From contig NC_060909.1 in NCBI RefSeq assembly GCF_014805685.1, positions 3,158,792 through 3,222,791 of the forward strand: a DNA stretch of 64,000 nt, in the 5' to 3' direction. Position 1 is the stretch's first letter, and each line of letters begins with the position of its first letter. Shown in pieces: positions 1-17,809 of the stretch. Source of the DNA: Silurus meridionalis (lineage: Eukaryota; Chordata; Actinopteri; Siluriformes; Siluridae). Made by a program: the position numbers and the translations under genes. Below the pieces are notes generated by a model. It was not told the origin of the DNA. It ran no database searches and saw only the letters and a program-made list of their open reading frames with translations.

Positions 1-6430
<6,430 letters not shown>

Positions 6431-8145
6431 CTGAAGGAAAAGATGGAAGAAAAGATGAAAGTTATTGAATTTTTTTTTACTTCATATACATGTGGTGTGT
6501 TTTTACTCAATATATTTTGTGGTTTCATGCTTTAATGTATGAATTTCGTGATTTATTTGGCGTTTGGAGGAGTTCATATTTTCTTTTTCATGTCTAGTTT
6601 CCCCTTTTTCATTGCTGCACCATTGCCCATTTTTGTTGCTACTCTTTGAATTGCTACAATAGATGTTTTTGGTATTTAAACCCTGTGCTTGTTTATGTTT
6701 GTGGGAATTTATTAAAAATGCACCTCTTGTGACTTCACATTATAAATGACTCTAACAGGAAACTCCAGAAAACACAAGGTAAGAAAAAACATGTGACTTT
6801 TAATTGGTATCTTCCACTAGTTTTGGCATGTTCCACCAGCTCTGCTCCTGTCTACTAGATTTATAGATGTTATGCCCTGACAAGAATATTGGAGGTTTGT
6901 TCAACCTTTTTCTTTTCTTTACTTTTCTTTTCTTTTCGTTCTTTCAGAGCCTCGTTTGGACATAACATTCTTTCCCCCCTCTGGTATCACCTGAGCACTT
7001 TGTGATAGAGGAATTGATATTCTACCCTGATATATATATCTATATATATATATATTCCTGGAAAGTTTTCCCCTGAAGGTTTCCTTCTGCACTGCTATCA
7101 GCTGCTGCTAGAGCCACAGCATTAACCTAGAAGTTCAGCTTTATATTATGAAGGCTAATTGGTGAAACCTGGGATGAGCCACCCTGAAACCCTTGGCTCA
7201 TTTGATGGGTATACTCTCCTCAGTTCCCTAAACGACTTCATATGGCGACCACTTGCTGCATGTGAGAGCGATTCATCTTCCTTTGCCTTCACCGTACTCT
7301 TATTCCACAGCTTATTCTTCACACTTTATCTGGACAGAGACATCATGCTGACTGCCTGTTACAAGGACGTCCTGGTGGCAGGCCAAGGGTCAACTTTCTA
7401 TGGTATCTATATTCGAATTACTCTGCTGGAGACTTGCTTGATTTTTCTATGATTTCAGACCCACCACAATACAAATCCTTTCTAGTGGTCAGGTTCACTG
7501 AATCACAGATGTTGTTCTGCAAGAACACTAAGTACAACAGCCAGCATTTTATACCTAATGACTATGAAAAAAACTCCATTTCCATTTACAGGCCTCTCAA
7601 GACCTTCCCTTTGTAGCATTTTGCCAAACATTTAATTATTAATTCCTTCTTTAGTTCTCATTGCCCTGCCTTCAGTACATTACATTCTGCCCCTGAGACA
7701 TCTCTACATGACCAGAACAGATTCTGTCACAACTTGCCCGGTTTCTGGCATGGTTACGCGCCCTTTGTCCTGTTTACTGCTTTTTTCTGCATTCACATAT
7801 GACTTGTTTCCTTTTTTAATTCCAAGTAGTGCATTAACATCTCGTTCTGCTAGCCTGTTTGGTTGCAAAATCTGTTACCATTTTCCTAGTGAGCAATATT
7901 AAATCTCTCCAATCTTCTGTTAGTCATCGCTGTTGATAAGCCAGTTCCTGTTTTCTTTATAATGGGAACTTTTTGCCATTTCTTCATGTTTGTGAATGTG
8001 CCTTTTCATTTGCATTGCACTGTTTAATTGCATTATGATACTTCAGAAATCCGCTACAACGGCTCCAAAGTTTGATATGATTTTCTATTTCTTGTGAACA
8101 ATTTCTGAACAGAAGTCACCTACACTTAACCATCAACTCGCTCAC
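6431..8145 (-). other. Probable slc1a2 intron 1
   Basis: 1.7 kb with a short TA tract near 7030-7055. An open frame of 97 codons at 7159-7452 (+) has no recognisable homology. No known repeat is obvious. Confidence 0.5.
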
Positions 8146-8255
8146 CTCTCGATGTCCTTTAACATCAGATCAGGTCTCTTCAATCTGCCTTGATGCTGTC
8201 CACTAAGGGTAATCACGTCACGTGACGAAACAGTACAATGCCGCTTGGCTTTCAT
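8146..8255 (-). CDS. slc1a2: Candidate slc1a2 exon 1 (N-terminal coding)
   Basis: An ATG at 8255-8253 opens a stop-free 36-codon frame that ends MLKDIE plus AG before a strong GTGAGC donor at 8145. Joined to exon 2 the junction reads DIES-ANRMEKQVEV, which resembles the EGANNMPKQVEV junction of mammalian EAAT2 in position and phase. A second in-frame ATG is at 8165. A GTCACGTGAC palindrome lies within it at 8217-8226. Against the call: a stop-free run of this length is not rare by chance, and mammalian intron 1 is far longer. Confidence 0.42.
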
Positions 8256-10713
8256 GTTGTCAGGGTTTAAGGTTCTTAAAGTCACTCTTCCTTCACAACC
8301 TTGCCTGGTTATATATTTCTAAAATGCTTAGTAATTACCTGCACGTGAATAAGAGCACTGCAGATTCATTTTAAGGTGTCTAGATACCTTTGGGTGGGGT
8401 TTTTGTCTATAAAAGTATTACATTAGTCTTTCAAATGTCACCCTGTTCTTCTGCCATGTTGTTAGAGATCTCAAAGTAATCATTGAAGTAAAGTATCTCA
8501 CAAAAATCCTACAAAATCTGAAAAAAATAAACGTTATATTTAAAGTCGCACCAATGATCCATGCCTGAGTATTGTATATGTTTTGTCTGATTTTCGATTT
8601 ATTGTCATTGCCAGTATCAAAATCAAGTGCAGGACAGGGGAATAGACTAAGCACTTTATATACAATGCATACCTTGTATCTACTATTATACACCAAGTTT
8701 TAAGCACATACGCACCCCAAACAGATATACAGTGTGTGTTAAATTTCATATTATAACCCAACTGATTCAATTTGTCCATCAATTGTCCTAGACAGAAGAT
8801 ACATGGATCTCTAAGAAAAATAAAGTAGGCATGTCTTAACCAAAGTTTAAAATCCCAGGAACACTGTGCTACCTACCATGTCATTGTAGGATGTTGTAAC
8901 AGATGGACCAGAAAGAATTTTACACCTACGAAGTGAAGGTATATGCTAGATATATATCTACAGCGTAAATCTACCTTAGATGTACAATCCATTCCAATTA
9001 TTATACATCGTGCAAATGCAGAATTAGTTAGCACCAAGGCTAAACAGGATTTAGGAAAGCCAGAGCTGTCTGATACACACTGCTCCAGCCCTAATAAGAT
9101 CTAAGTCTGTTAAGAGGTTAATTTTAGCCATCAATAATTGTGTTGCACAACAGCAGGGACTACCAAAGTGTGCCGAGGCACGCAAGCGGAAGACGGGATT
9201 AGCCACCGAATAGCAGTTTTACTGACGCAAATACAAATTTGTTTGCACACAGGTGCAAAGCTTTAAATTACTTCTAACCATCCGGCATGTTTGTCCTGGA
9301 ATAACATTTGCTCGCCTTCATAAAGTTAAAGTGAAATATTCTGGACAGAAATAAAAAGTCAGTATGTTTAATCCCACTAATCATCGCAAACAGTTTGTGG
9401 AGGATCAGATGTGGTTGGTTTCTGAATGCTAGCTGTTCATATTCTGCAAAAATTGTAAAAAGAAATCTAATGAATTGAAAGCTTGCAAAAAAAAAATAAT
9501 TTATCCACTCTGCCAGCAATTCAAAAAATTCAATTGAGGTTTACAAACATGAGAGGCAGCTATGGCATTGCATTAGGATTAAAAATGACTAAAATACTAA
9601 AATTATCCCCGATGCAACCGATGCTTAAACATGATCTTATCATAGTTGAAGGACTGCATTCTTTCAGGAAGATCTGTATGAGTTACCTGCTAGAATTTCA
9701 TGGTGGTGCACTGGCCAGATGTGATGTATTGGAACAATACAGATTGTGGCCAGCGGGCCAGCATCAGCCTGTTACTCAGGTTCTATCAAGATACTTGCAT
9801 CAGCTTGATATTCAACTTAATCAAAAAACATGCAAAAACATTTACAAACGCTTAACTTTCCACTTTACCTGTCGTGATGTTGTGATCAAATGAAGGGTCT
9901 CTGCTGTAGATAATTATAAAATCATAGGCGTCAACTAAGACTATGGAGCAAAGGATTATCAGATCACAGTTTGGCCATCCAGAGATCCATCGCTACTTCC
10001 AGTCCTTAACCAAGCTGAGATCCGACACTGGCTGCGAACCGTTATTCAATTTCCAGAAATCGATGTGCACAGAGTCACATTCACATGCACAGGTCAGAGA
10101 TTAGGATCAGTATTCACAACCGAAGCATCTATAGATGGAGGTAAAAATGGCCAAGCAGCTTCTGCATAGGGTGGAGAGGGAGGAGTCCTGCACCCAGATT
10201 AGGAGTAAGTAACAAGTGCAATCCTTCAGACTGTATCCAGGTCATACATCTCTAGACCTTTCACTATTGCTTGGTTTGAACTCTTGTTCTAAAAAGCGTT
10301 AAAGAGCAAAACTTGATGCGGTCTTCATATAAAGGATTTGTACTAGAATAAGAAAGAACAAATACTTCCCACAGAATTATTTCATTTGTATTCAAGGTAC
10401 TGAAAAAAGAGAAAAACATATGTACAAATAGGTGTGAGCTCCATAAAGTTCAAACATGGATTTTAATTATGCAGTACAACTATTCCTGTTAGTCTGAATG
10501 AGAGGGGGGTGGGGTCCGGATTGGAGTTTTATATAGGATTATATTGTAATGATGTTGTACCAGATTTAACTCAAAAGCATCTTTTTATTGATTGTTCATT
10601 TTCATTCAATTGCATAATTGACCACTCTTTATCTAATGCTACAGAACTTCTCAGAAATCCACTGACTGAACCAGAGTTTGGTGTATATACTGTATGTTGG
10701 TTTAAATTAACTG
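8256..10713. other. Non-coding DNA upstream of slc1a2
   Basis: No recognised gene. AT-rich. Open frames up to 136 codons (9483-9893) lack homology and codon structure. Positions 9640-10200 contain no repeat I recognise. A TATA-like ATATATAA lies at about 8308-8316 (minus strand), above candidate exon 1. Confidence 0.5.
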
Positions 10714-11525
10714 GCTAATGTCAGAGGTGTAGAGTATCTGATAATCATGTTCAAAGTCACCGATTCCAATATGATGAATAAAAGTCTTTGAGTATTTGAC
10801 TTGAAAGTACTTTTGAAGTTGCACCAGTTTTCAATACCAAGACACACGTAAGTAAAAAGCCAAAAACAGTCGATTTGTGAGGTTTTATTTCCATTGCATT
10901 AACCATCAACACAACAACCTCTTCAACACGCCACAATGCGACAAAGATCCAACATGTCGGTAAAAAAAAATCAAATAATAAATAAGGCAATAATTTAAAA
11001 AAGGGATCTTTAATTAACAAATAAAATCACAATATCATGTTACAAAATAGAAAAAAAACAGTATTTCATAGCCAAATAAAATAGAAGAAAATCATTGTAG
11101 ATTAGAACCAAACATTCGGAAGTGACTTTGATGTGATGCAGCTCTCAGTCTCACAGAGGGAAAATATTTTTATTTAAAAAAAAAAAAGCTGCTTTTCAAA
11201 GTTTTTGGAATTTATTCAACCTCTTTTTGGACTGAAAACGAGGTCAGCGGTGTTAAAAAAGTCGCTCACAGGCAGCAAATGCGTGTAGGGGAGTGTTGAG
11301 TCTTAATGATGTCTTTAACAGTAAAAGTGCAAAATGTTTTGTAATTGTCAATTAAATTATAGTGGAGTAAAAAGTACATATATTGAATGGTAAATGTAGT
11401 TAAGTAGAAAGAAAGGTTGCTTAATATCTTTGATACTCAGTAAAACTAGAAAGTACGCAAAAAAAATTACTTAAGTGCAGAAATGAAATACATTTACTCA
11501 AATACTTTACACCACTGGCTGATGT
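10714..11525. mobile_element. Non-autonomous hAT-like transposon with 8-bp target duplication
   Basis: The element spans 10722-11517. The left end CAGAGGTGTAGAGTA and the inverted right end CAGTGGTGTAAAGTA match at 13 of 15 positions. The flanking 8-mers are GCTAATGT (10714-10721) and GCTGATGT (11518-11525), one mismatch. About 796 bp and no transposase frame. An 8-bp duplication and CAG-type ends are hAT hallmarks. Confidence 0.85.
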
Positions 11526-12158
11526 TACATACCCTCACAATATATGATACATAATACATACATAAATTATGGGACGCGTCTCAATTGAAGGATTGGAATA
11601 TGGAATTCTAAATGTAATGACTTTGTTGACTTTTAATAGACATCATAAACATAAAATCTAAATCATAAAGCCGGATATAATATACAAAGTGTATATTATC
11701 ATCTGCACTGTACTGTATGTCTGTGTTGTTATCGACACACTAACTAACTATTTAAAGCTGGGAAATATTTCAAAGCAACAGAGTTCAGAATCCATTTTTA
11801 GGTCGAATAAAGAAGTGATTCCTTTGTGATACATTTTTTAATTGAACCGTGATTTAGGGCAGTGCTTATCAACTATAACAAGTGCTATGTAGATGTTCAG
11901 GATGAAAATGTACATTATATTTAAGGCATTTGGCAGGCGGCCTTATCCAGAATTATTTATGCAACCGCATGTTCTGTATCAAAGCATTCCTTTTCTATAC
12001 CCCAAGTTCCTATGAATGAGTTACTATAGAAACCATAAAATAGCATCATATTAGAACTGTGATTTACTTTGCCATGCAGCTGTCGAAAACTCATCAGCTT
12101 TCATCACTCATCACTTATTTTCTTCTAATAGAAAAATGGAAAGAAATGTGCTTTATAC
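11526..12158. other. Intergenic, little recognisable
   Basis: AT-rich DNA. A reverse-oriented SINE tail remnant lies at about 11925-11972 (CATTTGGCAGGCGGCCTTAT). Confidence 0.6.
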
Positions 12159-12392
12159 TTGTCACGTGTCAATTCTAACAGCACAGTAAAATTCTTTCTT
12201 CACATATCCCAGTGAAGCTAGAAAGCTGGGGTCAGAGCTTAAGGTCAGACAGGATACAGCACCGCCGGAGGACAAAGGCTTAAGGGCCTTACTCAAGGGC
12301 CCAAAGATTAAGCTGGGTGATACTTGGGCTAGAAGCCCTGACCTTCAGATCAGTAAACCAGAGCCTTAACCACTGAGCTACCAACTCCCCTA
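12159..12392 (-). repeat. tRNA-derived SINE, minus orientation
   Basis: Read on the minus strand it starts GGGAGTTGGTAGCTCAGTGG (box A), then GGTCAGGGCTTCTAGCCC, and GGGCCCTTGAGTAAGGCCC. Its 3' portion (CCCAGTGAAGCTAGAAAGCT as read on plus) recurs at about 35365-35390 and marks a subfamily different from the 2596 and 52525 copies. Confidence 0.75.
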
Positions 12393-12699
12393 ATAGTGAT
12401 GTAGTATAAAAACCATGGTCAGCCCAAAATGTTTATAATGTTTCACTCCTGGATATTCAGATAACAATACAACAACAGTGCATTTAAAGCAGTGTGAGTC
12501 AGATGGAGAGCTTGGATACTGTATCTGCTGCCCACCTTCCCTAGTCCTGTTCTGACCAGAGCTTTTGCTCACATCCACCTGACTTAAGCTACGATTAGCA
12601 GATGGGTGATGAAGTAATCTGGCCTAAGATTCGCAAATCCGACACGCTCACACCGAGTTGAGAGTGCAATTGGGGGACACTGCATGCATGGAGATATCA

Positions 12700-12985
12700 A
12701 AAGTGAAAATGCATAGATAGATGAAATGGGATTCAAGAGTGTCACTGCTGCCATGGCAACCACTTGAAGAAGTGATTTGCTTGACCGTTTCATCAAGCTC
12801 TTTCATAAGGCTTTTTTTTTACTGCTATTGGAGAGACACTTCATCAGCAACCAACATTACATTAACAGCGTCTAGAATGGCAATGCAAATCTTCTCTGCG
12901 TCGCAATACTAGTTGTTGCTATGGCAACGCTCGGCCGGTTCTCTTGGTGTTTCGCTGATGGAGGTGGAGAACGCTGTCTATTCCG
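12700..12985 (+). repeat. Diverged repeat, relative of 17878-18195
   Basis: Shares words in order with 17878-18195: AAATGGGATTCAA, GTGTCA(C/T)TGCTGCCAT, TTTCATCAAGCT, GGAGAGACACTTCA, ACATTAACAGC(G/A)TCTAG and TGTTGCTATGG. Family unknown. No terminal repeats noticed. Confidence 0.7.
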
Positions 12986-13032
12986 CTGGCCCAAAATCAC
13001 CTCAAAAAATGTTCAGTCGCATGATTTAATAC

Positions 13033-13450
13033 CAGGGGTGTAACAATACACAGAATTCACAGTTCGGTATGTCCCTCAGGTTTTTAAGCAACGGTTCAGT
13101 TCAACTCTTGGGACAGTTAAGGGGAAGAAATGCAAAACATAAAATTGCTTGATGTTTTTTATTAGAGCAGTTTATATTGTTTATACTGTTTACATTTTTA
13201 AAACAATTTTAAATGAAATGTTTGCTTGGTTAAATAAAAGATAAAATAATAATTTATAATATTTTTTTCAATATATATATATATATAAATTTGAAATCAA
13301 ATTAATGCAATGTATGTAATGTGAATATTATATTAATTGAATGGAGTAATTGAATTATTTGGCACAAATTAAATTGATTAAATAAAATAAAATTAAGACT
13401 AAAATCAGACCCCATTTGTACATACAGATGTGTATATAATTGTGTGTACA

Positions 13451-13493
<43 letters not shown>

Positions 13494-13990
13494 ACATTTA
13501 ATATTACATTTTCTACAGATATGATCCTCTTAACTGATCTACTTATTTCAACAGAATTTAACAATCGTCTTCATTCCCTCCATCCTTCATTCATTCACTC
13601 CCTCGACATGTGCAATTGTCAGGATTTTCTTCTTGCGAGAAAAATCCTTGAAAATAGACATAAAATGCTAAAGAATCCATATCGCTAGACTGTCGTAAAA
13701 ACGTTGGCAGGAAGTGGCAGCGATTTCGCACGTGCGTAAAACAAAATGACTTTTACTTTACAACGTGCTTCAAATGGCATTTCGGCGCACTACCAATCGT
13801 ATTCCGGGACTGAGCGAGTACCCACAGTGACTGCGTTAACTCTAGTTGCTTTTTTTTATACCCCTGGCATTGTTGTGTATGTTTTTAAGTATAATAATAA
13901 TAACAATAAACAACTCGCGGTTCGCCTCTTAATACGTTTGCGAGGGAACTCAGGTTTTAACTGTTTCGTACGTTAAAAAGATTACATTCG
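13033..13990 (+). mobile_element. Degenerate CAGGGGTGTAAC-type (hAT-like) element
   Basis: Starts CAGGGGTGTAACAATACACA and shares GGGGAAGAAATGCAAAACAT with the copy at 19842-20192. A GCGGTTCGCC segment near 13918 matches that copy's distal part. Contains a (GT)n tract (13454-13490). The right end is approximate and I saw no clean target duplication. Confidence 0.6.
13454..13490 (+). repeat. (GT)n microsatellite
   Basis: About 18 GT units, inside the hAT-like element. Confidence 0.96.
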
Positions 13991-13994
13991 GTAC

Positions 13995-14240
13995 ACGTCA
14001 AGAAGAATTCAAGAAGAAGCTTTTATTGTCATTTCAACCATATATAGCTGACGCATTACACAGTGAAATGTAACAACGTTCCTCCTGAACCCTGGTGCTA
14101 CATACAACAACAACAGAGAAAACAGAATACACAGGGCTAAGGACTGGTGTCCTCGCCACCGAACCGACAGCATTGTACAGAAACGGTTGTGTAATATGTG
14201 TACCGTTACATACACATCAAACCAGTTAGTCTGTGGCCTT
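13995..14240 (-). repeat. Probable non-LTR tail, minus orientation
   Basis: GAAGAATTCAAGAAGAAGC then TTTTATTGTCATTTCAACC, with CACAGTGAAATGTAACAACG downstream. The layout matches fish retroposon 3' ends in reverse. Extent is approximate. Confidence 0.45.
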
Positions 14241-14489
14241 GTGCCCAGTAAATGGGGCATTGTCATACTGGTGGAGGCCACACCCATCAGGATAGGAATG
14301 TTTCATTATAAGATGAAGGTGAACAGTTTTATTTGCAGCTTCCTTCTGAGTGAATAAACTCATCACTGGAGCTTCTTTGGAGTGGATAAACATTATAAAT
14401 TGTACAATTCTTCTGGTGTGAATGGGTGCACTCACCCACTTGATTCAAATGACCTTCATTCCATTTCTTTTTCAAATACATGTAAAGCA

Positions 14490-14521
<32 letters not shown>

Positions 14522-14524
14522 GTG
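14490..14524 (+). repeat. (GT)n microsatellite
   Basis: About 16 GT units with one interruption. Confidence 0.95.
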
Positions 14525-14699
14525 GGTTTTGCACTACTGAACTCTTAAACATGCATTTGTCTGTGGAATGAGTTTTATTCACCCATATGTATACACATTC
14601 TCATCGCCTGAATCGAAGTCTTCTGGTTTTCAGTTACTTCAAGAACAATGACTTGTAATGACCTCCATTGTACCTAAACCTGGGACTCCCTCGATTCCA

Positions 14700-15060
14700 C
14701 CTCATGCACCCGAATGATTAAATGTAGTTTCTCTCATTTCGGAGCTCCTCTCTTGAAAAATGTGCGTTTCAACAGGAAGTCAATAGACACGATCGCTTTC
14801 GAACATGACCCTACACGCATGCAGCCTCATCTCCAGTTCAACCCTTCCGATAACGCAGATATTTGCATGCTGAAAGATAATAGCCATTTGCATGCCGTGA
14901 CTCAGCAGCTCCTTCCTCCCATGTGTGCTAAATTTTTCCCTCAGGCTTTCTTGCCTTCTACATTCAGAGGGCATCCTCTGCATGCACATCGTTACTTAAA
15001 GGGACACGCAAGGGGTCTTGATCCCTCTTGACCCCACCCTAATCTCAGACAGGATCATCA
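14700..15060. promoter_or_regulatory. Candidate regulatory element with paired octamer motifs
   Basis: A stretch without recognisable repeats, richer in GC than its surroundings. ATTTGCATGC occurs twice in direct orientation at 14861-14870 and 14886-14895 (25 bp start to start). TGACTCAGCA follows at 14898-14907. These are consensus-like POU octamer and AP-1/Maf sites. A 105-codon frame (14714-15031) across it shows no homology. The regulatory role is inference from motif clustering. Confidence 0.35.
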
Positions 15061-16350
15061 ATCAGCCCTTGTAGAACCCGGACAAAGAAATAACTCAACC
15101 ACTATTCATTCTTCTTTCGTCGTCACACCTCTTGACGTCAGTATACAGAATAAACATTGTGAGAGTGTAGGAGAGTAAAAACAACGGTTATTATTCCATC
15201 TGGGGGAAATACAAGAGAAGGAAGAGGGTTACTAAGGCTTTTAATTACCATGTGTTTTGAACTCGGAATGATGGATGAATGGTACCGAATACGATATCGA
15301 GCTCTTTCGTCCAGTTCGTCTGTGCAGATTTTGAAATCGTTAATCATCAGAGCCGACGTTAATTCTTAATGACCAGAACTAAAACAGTGAGCTTTAGCTT
15401 GTGAAAAAAGGCTGTGGGCCATGATAAATATTAAAAGATTGCACAAAAATTCTTTTAAATGAAATCCTGCTTAGTGTCGGGTTTTTTGGGTTTGAATTAC
15501 AATTCAATACGTTTTAGCCCTTTCAGACAAATTGCCAGATTCGGGAGCTCAGCATGAATCAACTGTTGGCTGATGTTATTTCATACGTTTTCATTATTTA
15601 AAAAGTACAACAGTTTTATAGCATGAGGTGAATTACATGTAATCGGACTTCTGATGCGAGCGCCGTTCAAATATCCATTTTTAAGAGACGAATTAGCGCT
15701 TTATAGATTATACACGAACACAAAGGATGAGCTTATGGAACGCTGGCAAGCACAAGAGTACCTTTACACTGCAATATATCAACAACCTGAACCATTCAGA
15801 ACCTGGATGAATGGCCAGAAGGTAATTCTGAAGTGCGACTGAGACCGTAGAGGTCGGATCAGTTATATATCACGGTTTTAAAACATGGCCTGAGACAAAA
15901 AAATTCTTGTCTGTGCATGTAAAGGTGCAAACAAGTTTAGCAAGACACAGTATCATATCACGATAACCGGCTCGCTGATGCTGATGATCTTAAGATTTAC
16001 GATTGTGCTGAGGAATTATTATGTATGGTACTTTGCCTAAAAAACTAAATTGGAGGCGAGAGATTCTGTAAGACAAAAAAACTTTTTAATTGTTATACTT
16101 TTTGAGTTTACAAAGACCAGCTTGGACCCCGAATTTATTTCTGAGTAGTACATCAGCAGATCAGAAATTCACACATACGTGTCGAGTCATTGAGTTGCAC
16201 TCTGTCACTATTGTCCAGTTTATCACTATTGAACGTTTCTGAACGATTCGTTTATTTTTGAACGAATCTCTAATGTGCTTCAGAAAAACGAATCATCTCA
16301 AAGAGCGATTTGTGCATTTTCTACTTGACGCACTCCTGCATGAGCAATAA
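15061..16350. other. Intergenic DNA between slc1a2 and pamr1
   Basis: No gene recognised. Diverged, GAACGAATC-type fish repeat sequence appears near 16230-16320. Confidence 0.5.
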
Positions 16351-16352
16351 GG

Positions 16353-16578
16353 AAATGGAATTGAGTAGTTTACCACCAATGAGTCTTCTGGACCAAGTTG
16401 TTCGTTCCTTTGTCACGTGACTCCCATAACACTATGCAATGCAATACACAGGAAACAGAATTGAGTAGTTCATCTCAAAAGTCATTTGACTTCCAAAGAC
16501 GCAAAGAATAATAAATCAGGTTTATCGGTCACAATCTTGACATTATTGTTAAAATAATTATGGGAGTCACGTGACAAA
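16353..16578. repeat. 21-bp perfect inverted repeat with internal direct repeat
   Basis: Positions 16409-16429 and 16558-16578 are perfect reverse complements (core GTCACGTGACTCCCATAA). GAATTGAGTAGTT occurs directly repeated at about 16359 and 16460. Probably part of a MITE, of unidentified family. Confidence 0.75.
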
Positions 16579-16736
16579 AAGAATTAACGACACGGACCAG
16601 AAGAAATAGGAGATGAGCTCATTCTGTTTATCAAAATGTTCTTTAACTGCATTGTCATATTTTCATTATTGGAACTATAGTCAACGTTGGTGTATATGGA
16701 CATGTCTGAGGATCTGCTTTATTAAAAGTGTAACAT

Positions 16737-16747
16737 TTTATTTTATT
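16737..16747 (-). promoter_or_regulatory. Possible pamr1 polyadenylation signals
   Basis: Two overlapping AATAAA words on the minus strand (16747-16742 and 16742-16737), about 525 nt below the pamr1 stop codon and beyond the transposon at 16774-17236. No AATAAA occurs between stop and transposon. Use of this site is inference. Confidence 0.35.
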
Positions 16748-16773
16748 TCTGATCAAAGGAACAAGATTCAAAG

Positions 16774-17236
16774 AACTATATTGCCAAATGTATTGGGTCA
16801 CCTGACCTTTCCTGCTAAATGTGGATGCTGGAGGCACTCATTTGTACAGGACGTCTTTGAATGTGTTATAATACAATTCGCTTGAACTTGAAAACCCAAA
16901 CCTGTTCCAGCATGGCAATGCCCCTGTGTGAAAAGTGAGCTCCTTGAAGATCTGGTTTACATGCTTTGTAGAGGAAGATCTTGCTGCTATAGAGCTCTGA
17001 TCTCATCCCTACTGAACACCTTTGGGATAAATATGAACGCTGACTGCACCCCAGGTCTCCTCGCCTACATCAGTACCTGCCTTTCATAATACCCTTGTGG
17101 CTGATGAACACAAATATCTATAAGCACACTCCAAAATCTAGTGGAACATCTTCCCAGAGAAGTGGAGGGAATTATAAGAGCAGATTACAGATACCGTACT
17201 TATGACCAGGTGACCCAATACTTTTGGCAATATAGT
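16774..17236 (+). mobile_element. Tc1/mariner-like non-autonomous element in pamr1 3' flank
   Basis: The left end ACTATATTGCCAAATGTATT and the inverted right end ACTATATTGCCAAAAGTATT are near-identical and both continue TGGGTCACCTG. Interior words (CTGAACACCTTTGGGATAAA, CCAAAATCTAGTGGAACATC) recur at 48225-48420 and, reversed, at 55240-55655. A decayed transposase C-terminus lies inside. It ends about 37 nt from the pamr1 stop. Confidence 0.8.
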
Positions 17237-17272
17237 GTATGATCGCTCATATCAGTATATGTGAATAAAATA

Positions 17273-17809
17273 TTACTTTATGTTATTCTCAATCCAATTT
17301 TTAAACTTGCCCACTCGTGTGTACACAGTGTACAGGTGTGGATCACAATTTTGGAGATTGTAGCCAAAGCTCGCCAGGCCCATCAGCTCCCAGATAGACT
17401 CAAAAACACTTTCTTCTCCCCTCCTGTTCTGTGAGACAGTAGGTACAAGTATGATTCCCCCTGATCTTGAAGGACACACTGTACTAATAGGATGTTGCCT
17501 CCCACACAGCATGTTGTCAGTAATGCTATTGGGAAGGCCTTGTTTAGCATACTGTCTTTCACACTGTAACACATCAGTCAGTTCAATAGTTCCAGTCTGA
17601 GCCACCTGAGAGCCCGTTTCTTGCTTTTCTGCTACAGACCAGCCAGTGATGTAGGCCTGGTTCACAGGTAGCTCCCCTTCCTGCAGACGAGGCAAGCACA
17701 CAGGGGAAACCAACTCGCTGATCCTGGCCTTCTCCGCCATCTTCAGTATAGCTAGGTCTGAGTGAAACCCAGTAGGATCATAGCTGGGATGAACCAGGAT
17801 CTCTGAGAC
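17273..17809 (-). CDS. pamr1: pamr1 exon 12 (C-terminal half of trypsin-like domain, stop)
   Basis: 537 nt including TAA at 17275-17273. It starts [20 protein letters not shown], with the triad Asp in HSDLAIL, then [17 protein letters not shown], and [14 protein letters not shown] at the catalytic-serine position, ending [11 protein letters not shown]. Ser195 is present by alignment, but Gly193 and Asp194 are replaced by Ser and Arg, and position 189 is Thr rather than Asp. The acceptor is TTTTTCTCTACAG. Confidence 0.97.
   Translation of the reverse strand, partial: VSEILVHPSYDPTGFHSDLAILKMAEKARISELVSPVCLPRLQEGELPVNQAYITGWSVAEKQETGSQVAQTGTIELTDVLQCERQYAKQGLPNSITDNMLCGRQHPISTVCPSRSGGIILVPTVSQNRRGEESVFESIWELMGLASFGYNLQNCDPHLYTVYTRVGKFKNWIENNIK

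Noticed and set aside
7159..7452. 97-codon open frame in slc1a2 intron 1
   Set aside because: No homology recognised, no splice or domain structure; length is within chance.
8418..8460. Alternative slc1a2 exon 1 (minus strand ATG GCA GAA GAA CAG before GTGACA)
   Set aside because: MAEEQ looks a little like mammalian MASTEG, but the donor leaves phase 1 while exon 2 needs phase 2.
14714..15031. 105-codon frame
   Set aside because: Composition and lack of homology suggest chance; the DNA motifs are more convincing as non-coding.
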